Of a DNA stretch of 64,000 nt, positions 43,327 through 56,183 are shown in pieces (position 1 is the first letter of the stretch; each line of letters starts with the position of its first letter). Below the pieces are notes generated by a model. That model saw only the letters and a list, made by a program, of their open reading frames with translations, was not told where the DNA came from and searched no databases. Both the position numbers and the translations under genes were made by a program. This stretch comes from Mytilinidion resinicola. Taxonomy: Eukaryota > Ascomycota > Dothideomycetes > Mytilinidiales > Mytilinidiaceae. The stretch lies in contig NW_022985444.1 of NCBI RefSeq assembly GCF_010093595.1, positions 1,310,654 through 1,374,653 of the forward strand. The letters run 5' to 3'.

Positions 43327-44857
43327 ATGTCGCAGAACCGGCCATCCGCATTCTCGTCGCTCCGTATGGGTGGTCAGTTGCCCCAAGCCGAGTGTGGCAC
43401 CCCCGCTAACAAAGCCGCAGAGGTTATCCGCGAAAAGGTTCAAGACGGACTGACGGGGGACTACAAAGACCTCGCGTACACACAGTGCAAGATCGTGGGC
43501 AATGGCTCCTTTGGCGTCGTCTTCCAGACCAAGCTGTCGCCCAGTGGCGAGGACGCCGCCATCAAGCGAGTCCTACAGGACAAACGCTTCAAGGTGCGTT
43601 TGCGTTTGCCCGCGCTGCTGCCCGAATCTCCCACTTGTGCTGACTCTTCTAGAACCGCGAACTGCAAATCATGCGCATCGTCCGGCACCCCAACATCGTA
43701 GAGCTCAAGGCCTTCTTCTACAACAATGGCGAGAGGGTATGTGTCTTGCCCCGCCGGTCACGCCCCGTACATTCCAAGCACTGCTAACTTGGGCAGCCAC
43801 AGAAGGACGAAGTCTACCTCAATCTCGTGCTGGAATTCGTCCCCGAGACCGTCTACCGCGCCTCCCGATATTTCAACAAGCTGAAGACTGTAATGCCAAT
43901 TCTCGAAGTCAAGCTCTACATCTACCAGCTGTTTCGCTCGCTCGCGTACATCCACTCACAAGGCATCTGCCACAGGGATATCAAGCCGCAGAACTTGCTG
44001 CTGGACCCGGCAACTGGTGTGCTGAAGCTGTGCGATTTCGGCAGCGCCAAGATCCTGGTGGAGAATGAGCCCAATGTCTCGTACATCTGCTCGAGATATT
44101 ACAGGGCCCCAGAGCTAATTTTCGGGGCCACAAACTACACCACAAAGATCGGTATGTCATTTTTCGCACGTTCTGTGCCTTTCTCTGGAATTCTCGGCTA
44201 ATCTGTTACCTTGCAGATGTTTGGTCTACAGGCTGTGTCATGGCGGAGCTGATGCTCGGACAACCTCTGTTCCCCGGTGAGTCTGGCATTGATCAGCTTG
44301 TCGAAATCATCAAGGTCCTCGGGACTCCCACGCGGGATCAGATTCGGACCATGAATCCCAACTACATGGAACACAAGTTCCCGCAGATTAAGCCGCACCC
44401 GTTCAGCAAGGTAGGCCCGCTTTTCTCCACTCAAAACTTCACGTCACTTACAACCCAAAAGGTATTCCGCAAGGCCGACCCCAGTGCCATCGACTTGATC
44501 TCAAAGCTGCTGGAGTACACACCGACGCAGCGACTCTCGGCCATCGACGCCATGGTCCAGCCGTTTTTCGATGAGTTGAGGGACCCGGCCACAAGACTCC
44601 CAGATTCACGCCACCCCAACGGACCGTCGCGTGATTTGCCCGAGCTTTTCAATTACACACTGCACGGTAAGTTGCCTCGTATCTAAAATTACAAGTGGAC
44701 CATCTAATTTATTGCAGAGCTATCGATCGCCCCTCACTTGAATCGACAGCTGGTTCCTCCACACGTCCGCGCAGCTCTGGCAGCCCGCGGCCTGGATTAC
44801 GAGTCGCCCTCTTTCAAACCCCTTATGAAGGATGAAATGATGGCCCGGTTGGACTAA
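43327..44857 (+). CDS. GSK3: GSK-3 glycogen synthase kinase homologue
   Basis: Seven exons (43327-43372, 43421-43593, 43653-43736, 43803-44151, 44217-44410, 44462-44666, 44718-44857) give about 396 aa, the usual fungal length. The start [20 protein letters not shown] crosses intron 1. The domain shows [64 protein letters not shown] and the activation-loop motif [18 protein letters not shown] with the regulatory Tyr. Later motifs are [21 protein letters not shown] and [18 protein letters not shown]-3 phosphorylates primed substrates in nutrient, stress and developmental signalling. The C-terminal part ends [14 protein letters not shown]. All key residues are intact and every splice is in phase. 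Confidence 0.96.
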
Positions 44858-46806
44858 ACGTCCGACCAAAAAGCATGCGTCACGATATTTGTTTTTGATT
44901 CCAACGGCGTGGCATTGCGTTTCCCCCGCCCCTGGAGCCTGAATATCTCTGCCGGACGGATGCGATTTCCCCGGGACTCTTTACGGCGTCTATTTGTTGG
45001 ATGGCATACATTGCCGTGAAAGGGCCATTCCCTGCAGTATTTTGTCACGGCTCAAAACGACACGATTCTCACTCGCCACTCCCGTCGAATTGGCTTTTCA
45101 TCACGTCTTGTCCTGGAACCCTTAGTTCTCTCCCCTTTCACCCCCGTGATGTCAACTGCGAAGATGCGTAGATATAATCCTTCCCACTACCCTTTCATTC
45201 CTGGACTGGACGACGGACAGAACACTAAATTGCCAGTGGCAGTCGTGAAGTCGCAAAATCCGATTGATATTTGGCAACGAACACGGATATTCTAGGAGAA
45301 TGTTTCTCTCTATTTTGAGATGGCGGGTTCGTTACGAATAATCGTTGCTTGGCATTCGGGTGTTGTCTTTTTCTGGCTCTCACAACCTGCTGCACTTTAG
45401 GAACTGCCGTCCTCCTTCTACTATCCTGGCCCGGACGACCTGGCTACTTTTGGTCGCCTTCAATACGGGTATTTAGGATTGTGTAGCTAGAACAAGGACG
45501 GTTTCTACGTGTTGGTGGGCTGAGTGGGAGAACTCGAGATTCAGGCACAGGAGGGCGGGCTATGCTCAACCTTTGTTCTTGCTTTTCTTCTCTTCTTCTA
45601 GCCTGGTGGCTGTCTTCTTTATGATCAAGTAGATTTCTTCTGGTCCGGGTCCCCCTTTTCATTTTCTCTTCTTCTAGGCGTGGTTGTTCTCCTTCCCATC
45701 CCATCCCATTCCCGGTTCTCTGCCAGCATGGAATACCTCATCGAACGAACCGTCTCGCCTCCCATCCGATCCATCCGTCCGTATCTTGCATACTTTCCAA
45801 GTTTTCCCTCTGTTGGCCATCTCCCGTTCTTGCAAAGGGGGCTTTGGGGCGGTGCGGGGAAAGGAACCGTTGGGTTCTTTCATGCATCTGCAGATGGCGT
45901 CTTTTTCAGTGCTCCCTTTTCATTATCTGTGCGTGTTTTCTGAGGCCATTGGTTTGAGTTGGGCAAGATGACCGTAACGGCCTGAGGGGGAAGTAGGGAG
46001 TGCGAATGATGGATTGGAATATCGGGACAGCAAATGGGATGGGCTAAAGCGGGGAGAATGGGTTACGGCTCTTAGTTCAATGGTGCTGTGCATGCAGGCG
46101 TGTTTGGTCGGAGTAATGCTCCAGCTGGGTCAACAGGCCGAAGTGGTGTTTAGGTAGCATGGCAGTGATAAAACAGTTCTCTAAGTCTTGGTTAAGGGCT
46201 CGCTGTGATATGGTGATATGGTGATGGAGGGATGAGTCACGGAAAGAGATTTGTGAGGTATTGATGCTGCCATTGGATTATCGTAATGCTAGCTAAAATA
46301 ATTGCTTTGAGGCCTTCTCCATCGATCAAAGATTAGAGAGAACGTCTTAGTCCCCAAGTAACTGGAGTAGTTGATCACACAGCTTGCCTAAACTGCATCG
46401 AATTCTTTGAGAACTTATAGGGGCACAGCAAGTTGTTGGAAATAAGCAGAATCCTAAGTCCAAGCCCTGCAATTGAATGGATAGTGAACAGTATATCTGT
46501 GAAGCTGAAGTGGTTTCGAGCACACTTCTACATCATAGATTACCGTACATCCACTCTAGGTGAGCTTGCGTACACTTGCCTAACACCGCCTGGGCTACCC
46601 TGGTACGTTACTAAGAATTGGAAAACGACAGTTTTGACAACCCTAATAGCTCTCCGGGCCACCCCAATCGGTGTTGGACTGCCTTGGTGAAACGCCCCTG
46701 TTTAGCGCAGTTCACCAGCGCCTTGGACGAGCTTCTCCATCACCTGCAGACGCGACGTACATACGCGCATCGAACCTCAACACCTCACTCCTCCACCAAC
46801 ACCATC
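44858..46806. other. Intergenic, no gene seen
   Basis: 1.9 kb between GSK-3 and CBC1. The first 400 bp look like a 3' UTR. Frames around 45440-45970 are pyrimidine-rich and repetitive (TTCTCTTCTTCT). No RNA gene or transposon end was identified. Confidence 0.5.
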
Positions 46807-49463
46807 ATGTCCGACTATCGAAGAAACGGCAAGCGCAAGCGCAGCCGCGAGCCACGAGATCGCTATCTCCCCGTCCCCCGCCAGCTGCGCGAAAACCTCC
46901 TGTCGATTGCGGACTCGCCGTTAGCTGTCCCCGCCAAGCAGGCGCAAGAAATCGCGACGCTGCTGGGTGACAATTTCCATGACGAGCAGATCAAAAATGA
47001 GTTCTTTGATTTGCTGGTGAGGCTGTGAGTGAGGCGCTTTAATGGAAACTGTGATGTGTTGGTAGCTAATGGTTGTAGGATCCTCGAACAGCCCTTCAAG
47101 ATTCCCTTCGCCGCCGCGGTCATCCTTTACGGAAACGATTCGAAGCCCGAGATTACGACTGAAGCTTTGAACAGGGCGGGTGAGCGCTTGCAGGAAGCGT
47201 TCAACGCTGGGCATTGGCGAGATGTCAAGCTGTTGGTCCGATTCTTGGCTTGCCTGCAGAGGCTATTTGAGGGAGACGGGGTCATCCCGCTGTTGGACAA
47301 GCTGTTTGACTGTGCTGTCGACTTGCAGAGTGCGAATGAGAACGATGTGAGTGTCCCCAGATACTGGAGCGCTTCTCAATACAAGGCTAACTTCAATCCA
47401 GGTCGTTGGCCTCGAACTCGTCAAGATTATCCTGCTTACTCTTCCTTACGCCATGGGTTACGCAGAGACCAGCATCGTACCACAAGCTCTGGAGCTTCTC
47501 GAAAAGACGGAGATCGTCGCTTCCATGAAGCTACCAATTGAGGAGCTATTGGAGTCTTATACTGGTTCCACGGATGAAAAGCCTGTCCACTATCTCAGCG
47601 TCATTGGGCTTCTCCAATTACAAATGCGGAATGAAGAGGCGCATGGATGGGAGTTCGCGATTCTTCCGCCATTCCCGAAGTTCATCTCGCAGCAGGTTGA
47701 TGGTCAGGATGCCATGGTTACTACACCCACCCTCCATCCGTTCCCTTCGCTCGACATCGTCTCGCCCGTCAACGCAGGTCCGAATCCACTGTTCCCGGAA
47801 GCATACTTCTCGCTATATGCCGACCAGGAGGTAGAAACTGTCCCGAAAACGGACGACATCGCTGCTTCACTCATCCGAGACACCATCGTCGATACTATCA
47901 ACATTCTTGACTTCAATCGGGATGCCGTCGCAACTCTACTGGTCAATATGGATAGCTACTGGCATCCGGAGACTTTCATCAAGCGCGGCATGCCATTTGA
48001 TAAGATCCGACTCGGCGAAGTTGAGGAGGGCAAATCGACTTGGAAGCCGGAGGATATGGTCCTCGATGGGATCTTTTCTCAGATCTTTACTCTCCCTAAT
48101 CCGGAACGCAAAATTGTCTACTATCATTCGGTCATTACAGAGACCTGCAAGAAAGCTCCTGGCGCTGTTGCACCGAGTTTGGGTCGGGCAATTCGATTCT
48201 TGTTCCGTAACCTTGACGTTATGGACCTTGAGCTTGTTTCACGATTCCTGGACTGGTTTGCCCATCATTTGAGCAACTTCGACTACAGGTGGAAATGGCA
48301 GGAATGGTAAGTCGTTAGCATTATTCCATCCGGACTACAAGCTAATATGAGTCAGGGTCGAGGACCTTGTTCGCTCCGACTTACATCCAAAGAAAGCCTT
48401 CATCATCGCCGCCATAGACAAGGAGATCCGACTTTCGTTCGGCAAGCGCATCAAGAAGACCATTGATGAGGAGTTTAGATATTTGATCACTGAAGGCAAG
48501 GAGAAGGAAGTTCCAGATTTCAAATATGCTGATGACAGTAAGTGCTAACAAATTTCAAGTGGAGACAGACATTAACAAAGCTTATCAGGAACTCCGTACG
48601 CTGCCGAAGGCGCACTCCTCCAAGTCCAGATCCGAAAGAAGGCACCGGATGCCGAGATTCAAGAAACTATCAACGTTATTCACGTTAAAGCCGCCGACGC
48701 CGGAATCAAGGACGTTTTGATACCGTCAACCGACGCTTTCGTCACTTGCATCTGCTTTATTGGTTCAGTTTCGTTCTCGCATTTAATTTCTATAGTCGAC
48801 CGTTGCAAGGAGCGCCTTCTCGCAATAGGCCAACAATCAGAGCCAGCGAGGCGCCAGATAATCGCTAGCATCGTCGCCTACTGGAAAGATCAGCCCGGAA
48901 ACGCTATCAACATCATAGACAAGTTGCTCAACTATACCATCCTGACCCCGATTTCCGTCATTCAATGGGCCTTGGCAGACCACCTCGGAGCTGGCGAGGC
49001 TCTTGCCGAGAGCTGGACGTACGAGATGGTTGCGAAGACCGTCGCTAAAGTCACCAACCGTGTTCGCCAAATCGTTGCAGCGAGGCTGCAGGAGGGCCTG
49101 ACCCAGGAGCAGATCGAGAGTATTGACGAGACGCTTATCAAGGAGCGAGAGGGGATGCGCAGTTATTTCAAATTCATTGACGACGCGGCCAGTGTTGTTG
49201 CTCTTGGCACCAACGATGCCTACATTGAGAAGGTGACAAACGGCGAGTTGAACGCTGAGAATGCGGCCGTGATCAAGGCCTGGGGAAAGCGCTGGCAGGT
49301 TGTCTTCCAGCGAAAGGCGCATGTCGAGGAGACGGTAGTCGGGGAGCAAGCCGTGGATGCGAGGGTGAAGCTGCTGCCTACCAAGATGGAGACCGACTTG
49401 AAGGAGGAAACGCAGAATGGCAACGGTGCAATGGAGGGCTTGACGATTGAGGAGATTGAGTGA
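46807..49463 (+). CDS. CBC1: Nuclear cap-binding complex large subunit CBP80
   Basis: Five exons (46807-47024, 47079-47346, 47402-48306, 48356-48537, 48589-49463) give about 815 aa; human CBP80 is 790 aa. The N-terminus has the basic stretch RRNGKRKRSREPRDRY, a probable nuclear signal. MIF4G-like helical repeats follow: ILEQPFKIPFAAAVI, WRDVKLLVRFLACLQRLFEG, VGLELVKIILLTLPYAMGY, NILDFNRDAVATLLVNMDSY, GIFSQIFTLPNP and YYHSVITETCK. Near the end are YWKDQPGNAINIIDKLLNYT and SVIQWALADH. With CBP20 it binds the m7G cap of RNA polymerase II transcripts in the nucleus and supports splicing, export and decay. The frames join cleanly across four introns. Confidence 0.95.
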
Positions 49464-49858
49464 GCAAGCGACAGCCTCGTTCAGTGTCATGCAGGTCTTG
49501 AGGATATGGGTGGTTTGGGTTTAGCGGTCATCAAGGGTGCTTCTTGGGACGGTCTTCAAAAGGAGTTCTCAGGAATCTGATAGGCTGCAACCCTCTGTAC
49601 AATAGATAGCTAGCTGAAGCAAGCCACGTCGAATGGACCAGATTCGAATAACGTGACTAGTTCTGTTATTCCCCAGAGTGCACGGCCGCTGAACCCTGAC
49701 ACAACTCGCTAAGCATGTCGCCCGCTTCAAAGATCGCATCTCTCGCGCAAAACGCGACTCCTCCACGCCCATCCAACCCCATCCGTCTCTCTGCCCTGTT
49801 CGACCTCTGTCCCATCTGCAAACCGTCGCCGCCCATCTTGCAAACACCTACCGCAGAT

Positions 49859-50610
49859 ATGCTCGCCGCCACTTTCCGCACCGCGCGCGCCTCAGGCGCA
49901 TCCGCCGCCCTCTCTACGCGTGCCTTCTCCTCCACCGTCCTCGCGTCATCGGCGTCCATGTCCATCAGCGGCCGCCTCGGCGCTGCTCCTGAGGAGCAGT
50001 CGACCGCTTCTACCTCGATCGTGAAGTACCTGGTTGCGACTAGCTATGGCAAGACTGAGAATAGGAAAACGAGCTGGTTCAGGGTTTCGGCGTTCACGGA
50101 TGGGGCGCAGAAGGAGTTTCTGTTGAGTTTGCCTAAGGGGTGAGTGGTTCCCTTCTTTCTTGCGTTTCTATGTTTGGATGGATTGGGCGTTGTTGAGGTT
50201 TGGGAATAGGTTGTTGTAGGTGCGATGAGCTGCGACTGCTGAGGTCGGAGACGAGGGATATGATTGATGTGAATGGATCTAAGCAGCTTAATTCTGGATG
50301 GTGGGAATCCATGCTAACTTTTATTCTTCTGCAGTGCCCTCGTCCATGTGAACGCCGATGCGCGCATGGAGCAGTATACCGATAAGGACGGCAATCCGAG
50401 GACCTCCCTCAACCTCGTTCAAAGTACGTTCTTCGGCTCAGAATCTTCCTTGCTTCCTTAGCGTAGAGCGTGTTCTGACGACACTTTTCCGTCTACCCTA
50501 ATGAGTACTCTGCTAACCTTGGTTATCTAGGGTCGATCGATGTCCTCAGCAGGCCCAGGCCCCAGATCGAGGAGAACGAGGAAGGCTTGGTCCGGGAAGC
50601 CAGCGGATAG
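49859..50610 (+). CDS. RIM1: Mitochondrial single-stranded DNA-binding protein
   Basis: Three exons (49859-50139, 50335-50423, 50531-50610) give about 149 aa. The first 30 residues (MLAATFRTARASGASAALST, then RAFSST) are basic and hydroxylated with no acid, a typical mitochondrial presequence. The OB fold contains MSISGRLGAAPEE, SIVKYLVATSYG, TSWFRVSAF, KGALVHVNADARMEQYTDKD and SLNLVQRSIDVLSRP. It coats single-stranded mtDNA during replication. The frame is open to an ATG at 49715, but this 48-codon extension (with CPICKP) is not presequence-like, so I chose 49859. Intron 1 (195 nt) is longer than most in this window. Confidence 0.93.
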
Positions 50611-51575
50611 CAAGTACACGATGTATCCCGTCAAGCATTACTCCACACGATATACTCTGAAATGGAGATGGACGGGGGCGAATCAGCCGAAGAAGACATG
50701 GATGACTCCGATTTCGACTTTTTCTAGAGGTCATACGACTGTCATTGAACCTTAGGGGACACTCTCGATGGTACTCTAAATGGGCTTCGTTTCTTTTGTA
50801 TGTACAATCTCCACTCGGAGGCCGGGGTTGGGGAGTTGCTGCGGCCAGGATGGGTGTTTTAGTAGCAATGTAATGCTTATGTTTGCGAAGAGCAGGCCTC
50901 ACCAACAGCATCCAACGACTACTGTTCATGCATGCTACAGTAATCAACTGGGGAGTTTCAAAGGAAACATTAGAGTAGCGAGTTTTGAGAAGTAATTCTT
51001 GGGCTTGCTTGTAATCGACTGCCTTTACGGTTTAAGCTATCTAAGAATCATCAAGATGATCACCAATGCATGGAATCATGGTAAACTGAGCTCGAAGAGC
51101 AGGCCCAATGCCCAAATTTGCCGATTTTCTCTAACCTCGTTCAGGGCTATTTTCATCTACCACAAAGGGCTGGCATTACCGAATTTGTACTATGGTCTAT
51201 GATTGTTACCAGCTCAACAAAGAAGGACCAACTACTATATTCATATATCACCGTAATCAAGCTTGACAGAATACATCTTATCTCTCACGTGACCTCGAAC
51301 AGGCTAATTCAAGCTGACGCCAGCCGCCAGCAGGTAACACTTCCGCCTGCTTGTAGATCAATCATTCTAACCATCCGACATTTTAGGGCTTACAAACCCC
51401 AGAAAACCCCCAGCGAGGCCTAGGAAATCCCGAAAAGCCCCCGTCTTACAACCTTCATTGGAAGCTTGATTGTTCCACCTACCTATGTAGGAATACCTCC
51501 GTTGCTCGCGAGGCTGGTAAGGCACAGTTGGATGATGTACCTTTATGGATTTCAGGCTTCAATCTCTTCGGCTAA
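50611..51575. other. Intergenic, no gene seen
   Basis: AT-rich in its middle (51000-51300). Small frames have no similarity. A TCTCACGTGA box is near 51288. Confidence 0.5.
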
Positions 51576-52772
51576 ATGGGTGCTATAAAGCAAGCCATTC
51601 CCTCCGCCGTCATTATGCTCCTAAGCTCTGTTATTATTCTTGGCCTGCTACACGGGATTTGCGCAACATCTATTCCACCCCCAACAGGTCGATATCAGGT
51701 AGGATCTTCGAAGCATGTATTCGATCATATCACACAAGATGATCCGGTTGCTCCAAACAAGACCGGTACTTCACTTCTGATTACACTCTTCTACCCGACG
51801 AAGAGCATTCCCGACGGCCCTCAACCATACATCGACAACACCACTGCGAGTGTCTATGAGAGTGCCTGGAACTACACTGCTGGAACCATCGAAAAGCTCA
51901 CCTCATCCGTACAGCAAAATGCTCCATTTCTTCAAGGCCACAACGACGAGTCATATCCAACGTTGTTATTCGGGCCTGGTGGAGGCGGTCCCCCATCAAT
52001 CCTGTACACTGCTCTACTGTCAGAGCTGGCATCTCATGGCTACACAATCGCCGCCATAGACCACCCTTACGAGCAGCCATATCTACAGTACCCCGATGGA
52101 ACCAGTATCTACGGCCTTCCAGTAGTCTACAGCTTCTCCCTGGAGCTCTTCAATGCGATATACGAAATGCGAATCAAGGACTTTGCTGCGTTAATAGACT
52201 ACTTCCCAACTTTCACAAGCAAGCTCAATGCGCCCTTTAACACCACCCACTACGCCGTGTTCGGGCACTCGCTCGGCGGCGCATCTGCGATAGGTGCGAT
52301 GCTACAACTGCCATCCGTCATAGCTGGCATCAACATGGACGGCCTCCTCACCGGCGATCCAGCCAACACTACTGTTGGTGTACCAGACGAGAAGCGGAAC
52401 GTGATGATGTTCGGCCAGCAGGACCACACGCCCGAGAACGAGGGCACGTGGGGCATCTTCCCAAAAGCGCAGACGGGATGGTGGAGAGAGATTACGGTTG
52501 ATGCTGCTCTGCATTTGGACTTCAGTGATGCGGCGATCTGGAAAGGTCTGAGGAAGAACGATCAGCCAGAGGTGGGGACGATTAATGGACCGAGGATGGT
52601 TCAAATTGTGAGGGCTGTGGTGACTGCGTTCTTTGATAACTTGATGGGGGAGAAGGAGGCGATTTTGGATGGGCCGGAGAAGAAGTGGCCAGAGTTGAAC
52701 TTTGTGGGGTATGGCAATGGGAATTATACGTATAATTGCTTGAAGGAGGGGTTAGGGCTAGGAACACTGTAA
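51576..52772 (+). CDS. Secreted PAF-acetylhydrolase-like serine esterase
   Basis: Single exon of 398 aa. The N-terminus (VIMLLSSVIILGLLHGICAT) is a signal peptide or anchor. The alpha/beta hydrolase fold shows TSLLITLFYPTKSIPD, PTLLFGPGGGGPPSILYTAL, LASHGYTIAAIDHPYEQPYL and the nucleophile elbow FGHSLGGASA near residue 229. GINMDGLLTGDP and a late His in ALHLDFSDAAIW are probable Asp and His of the triad. This is the layout of PF03403 (platelet-activating factor acetylhydrolase isoform II). Several N-glycosylation sequons (NTT, NYT, NGT) agree with secretion. The real substrate may be another short acyl ester. The model needs no intron. Confidence 0.9.
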   Translation: MGAIKQAIPSAVIMLLSSVIILGLLHGICATSIPPPTGRYQVGSSKHVFDHITQDDPVAPNKTGTSLLITLFYPTKSIPDGPQPYIDNTTASVYESAWNYTAGTIEKLTSSVQQNAPFLQGHNDESYPTLLFGPGGGGPPSILYTALLSELASHGYTIAAIDHPYEQPYLQYPDGTSIYGLPVVYSFSLELFNAIYEMRIKDFAALIDYFPTFTSKLNAPFNTTHYAVFGHSLGGASAIGAMLQLPSVIAGINMDGLLTGDPANTTVGVPDEKRNVMMFGQQDHTPENEGTWGIFPKAQTGWWREITVDAALHLDFSDAAIWKGLRKNDQPEVGTINGPRMVQIVRAVVTAFFDNLMGEKEAILDGPEKKWPELNFVGYGNGNYTYNCLKEGLGLGTL

Positions 52773-53811
52773 GAGACGTTATTTAGTTGACTATCCTTGT
52801 ATATCGATCAGTGTTCACAGTGTTCCACATCGCCTCGTTATCACATACGTAATCTGCCCCTTTCCCTTACCTCTCTACCATGGTTCCACGCTTCCAGACT
52901 GCATGCCTCGCAAAAATTTCCCTAACCTAACACGGAACAGTATCTCTAATCTCTGACTCAGCAGACTCGGCAGAAAGTACATATTCCCCCTCTTCCCCCG
53001 CCCCTCTTCTCCTCTTCGGCCCTCGGGCCGTCCACTCCTACCACCACAAGATCTCATCCTCTGTATTTTGTATCACCATATCTTTGTATATTTGGGGTAG
53101 GGCATAGCTGGCCCTTGTAGACTATGTCATCTCGACCCTTCCCCGGCCATGTATTCCCAACTTTTGTTACTCTTTCGGGGCAGCGTGTTCACAGATACTT
53201 AGGCGGAATTAGATCGTCAGAGGGTTATGAGATCTTGTCAAAAGAGATGGAAATCTAGGAGGTTTTGACCCGAGAAGGGTTTCCTCCGATCAATATATGA
53301 GATTTCTCTACGTTTGTGAGATTTTTGATGTGAAGTGATGTGTGTGATGTGCGTGACTTGAAATGTATGAGGTGTCCTCTGCGAAGTAGGTCATTAACAA
53401 GCATTGCTTAAGAGCGGTCCCTACCCAACAAGGTACCTAGAGTATAGTAGGATAGAGCTATTCAAGATAACGGCGCACGAATGAGCTGATGGAAAGACCT
53501 CAAAGTTTCTAAAAGGGACTTGGACTCTTTTGAGCTTCGTTCGAGTTAAGCTCCGGTGTATCGGTTCAAGTCTTACACGCGAAGGGCTTGAACATAGATG
53601 GCAACTAGCTCGTGCCAATGGCATGGTTTTAATGATAAGACAACGAGTATAGCAATGCTAGCATTGCCGTCGTCTATTAGCTACGCTGTGAATGAAGCGA
53701 CACCTTGAAGGCACGTGCCCAGATTTCGGCGGCGAGAATCGACACCTCCGAACATCCCTTCAGCATTTTTCTGGGAGCATTTTGAACGCAACAACCACTC
53801 CCATTGTCACA
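52773..53811. other. Intergenic, no gene seen
   Basis: Contains a 3' flank and the upstream region of MTO1. A GATGTGTGTGATGTG stretch lies near 53336. I checked GGTTCAAGTC near 53563 for a tRNA and found no cloverleaf. Confidence 0.5.
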
Positions 53812-55955
53812 ATGGCTCCTGTAAGAGCGCGCATCCTCTGGGGCCACGCGCCCCGAGTACGATCAGTCATTCGAAACCGGCGCGGCTTTGCTACGGTTAC
53901 CAGTGATGCGCGGTATAGTCCCCTGGACACAGTGACCACTTTCAAAACATTCTAACACTGTATAGACCCTACGATGTCATCGTCATTGGTGGCGGCCATG
54001 CCGGATGCGAAGCCAGCGCTGCCGCCGCTCGCTCAGGAGCCCGTACCGCCCTCGTCACCCCCAAGCTCGACAACCTGGGAGTCTGCTCCTGCAATCCCAG
54101 CTTCGGAGGAATTGGGAAGGGCACAATGCTGCGGGAGATCGATGCGCTGGATGGAGTTGTCGGGCGTATTGTGGATAAGGCAGGCGTGCAGTTCCGAGTC
54201 CTCAATCGGACGAAAGGCCCTGCAGTCTGGGGCCCTCGCGCGCAGATTGATCGGGCGCTGTATAAGAAACATATGCGTGAAGAGATGGTTGGCTATAAGA
54301 ATCTGTCGATCGTAGAGGGCAGTGTGGCGGATATCATCGTGGATAAGGAGGGGCAGCAGGGGAAGGGGAGGCATGGGAAGATTACCGGGGTAAGGTTGGA
54401 GGGTGGGCAGGTTATACCGGCCAGTAATGTGGTTATTACGACGGGGACTTTTCTGGGAGGGGAAATTCATATTGGTAAGTTGCGTTGCTGGGAGTGAAGT
54501 GACGCTTGCTGAGTGTATACAGGTTTGGAAGCATACCCTTCAGGGCGTATGGGCGAAGCTGCGACATTTGGCCTCAGTAAATCTCTGCGAGACGCAGGCT
54601 TTCAGTTAGGACGACTGAAGACTGGCACTCCACCACGGTTGGACGCCAAAACTATCGACTTCAAGATACTCGAGAAGTCACCGGGAGACGACCCGCCAAT
54701 GCCCTTCAGCTACCTGAACGAGACAGTATCTGTTAAGGATCAAATGCTCTGCCATATAACTCATACTAATCACGCGACCCACGACATCATCCGAGCGAAT
54801 CTGGACAAATCTATCCACATCCGGGAAACAGTCAAGGGCCCTCGATACTGTCCCTCGCTAGAATCTAAAGTCATCCGATTTAGCGACAAGACCCAACACA
54901 TTATCTGGCTAGAGCCTGAAGGCTTCGACAGCGACGTAATCTACCCCAATGGAATCTCCATGACTGTCCCAGCTGAAGCACAAGAGGCCATGCTCAAGAC
55001 AGTCCGCGGACTAGAAAACGTGACCATGCTACAGCCTGGCTACGGCGTGGAATATGACTACGTCGATCCCCGCAGCCTACGATCAACCCTTGAGACGAAA
55101 GCAATATCCGGCCTCTTCCTCGCAGGCCAAATCAACGGCACCACAGGCTACGAAGAAGCCGCCGCGCAAGGCATCATTGCCGGTATCAACGCGGGTCTAG
55201 CCGCACAATCTAAAGAACCCTTCTCCTTGTCAAGGGCAGACGGGTATATCGGTATCATGATCGACGACCTCATCACAAAAGGTGTATCAGAACCCTACCG
55301 CATGTTCACCTCCCGCAGCGAATACCGCATGTCCGCGCGCGCCGACAACGCCGACACCCGCCTCACAGCCATGGGCCGAGCCGCCGGCGTCGTTGGAAAC
55401 AAGCGTTGGGCAGCCTTCGAGAACGAAGCAGAGGAAATGGCAGCGCTCACGACAATCTTGCAGGAGAAGATCCTCAGCTCACCTGAATGGGTGGCTTCGG
55501 GCTTCCGCGTCCGCGTAGATACAACGCGTCGCTCAGCTTACGAGCTCTTGCGAATGCCAAACACCTCCACGGCCTCTCTCGTTGATTCCTTGCCAGATAT
55601 CAAGCAATTCTCGCCGCATATCCGCAATCGGGTGGAGATTAACGCGGTTTACGCGCCGTATGTGGTCAATCAGACTGCTATGCAGCAGCGCTACCTCATT
55701 GACGAGGGATTGAGGTTGCCAGAGGATCTGGATTATGAGGGAGTTCATGGACTGAGTGCCGAAGAAAAGAAGCTGCTGCAGGTGACGCGGCCGGAGAGCG
55801 TGGGACAGGCGAGACGGATCGAGGGTATGACGCCCCATGGAGCCCTCAGGCTCTTGCATTATGTGAAGCGGTCACAGAAGGATGAGTCGAGAAGTCGGAA
55901 AAAAGAGGAGGTAGAGGGGCGGAAGAGGATCTTTATGGACGCTGGGGTTGAGTGA
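53812..55955 (+). CDS. MTO1: MTO1/MnmG mitochondrial tRNA wobble-uridine modification enzyme
   Basis: Three exons (53812-53912, 53966-54474, 54523-55955) give about 680 aa. The presequence is [20 protein letters not shown] plus [12 protein letters not shown] binding is shown by [15 protein letters not shown]. MnmG signatures follow: [117 protein letters not shown] and the C-terminal [16 protein letters not shown]. With MSS1 it adds the 5-carboxymethylaminomethyl-type group to U34 of mitochondrial tRNAs. All FAD and Cys motifs are present. Confidence 0.96.
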
Positions 55956-56183
55956 TCCAGAAATGCTGGGTTAGGGTGTTTATATGTGGATGCATTCCAA
56001 GGCGTTCTTGGATCGAGTATTACTGGCGTTCGGGAGGATGGCATATAGGCCGAGGACGCATACTCCTTTTTGTTGCCGTAGATGCCTATATAATACATGT
56101 ACCAGTATTCATCTCCATATAATACAGCAAGCCAGGATCAATGCTCCTAAAATGTTTTGTTGGGGAAATCCGTGCAAAATAGC

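Noticed and set aside
49715..49858. 48-codon N-terminal extension of mitochondrial SSB
   Set aside because: It lacks presequence character and the downstream Met begins a typical mitochondrial targeting sequence.
53550..53585. GGTTCAAGTC as a tRNA B box
   Set aside because: No A box or cloverleaf; the GTGTA/TACAC pairing gives the wrong loop size.
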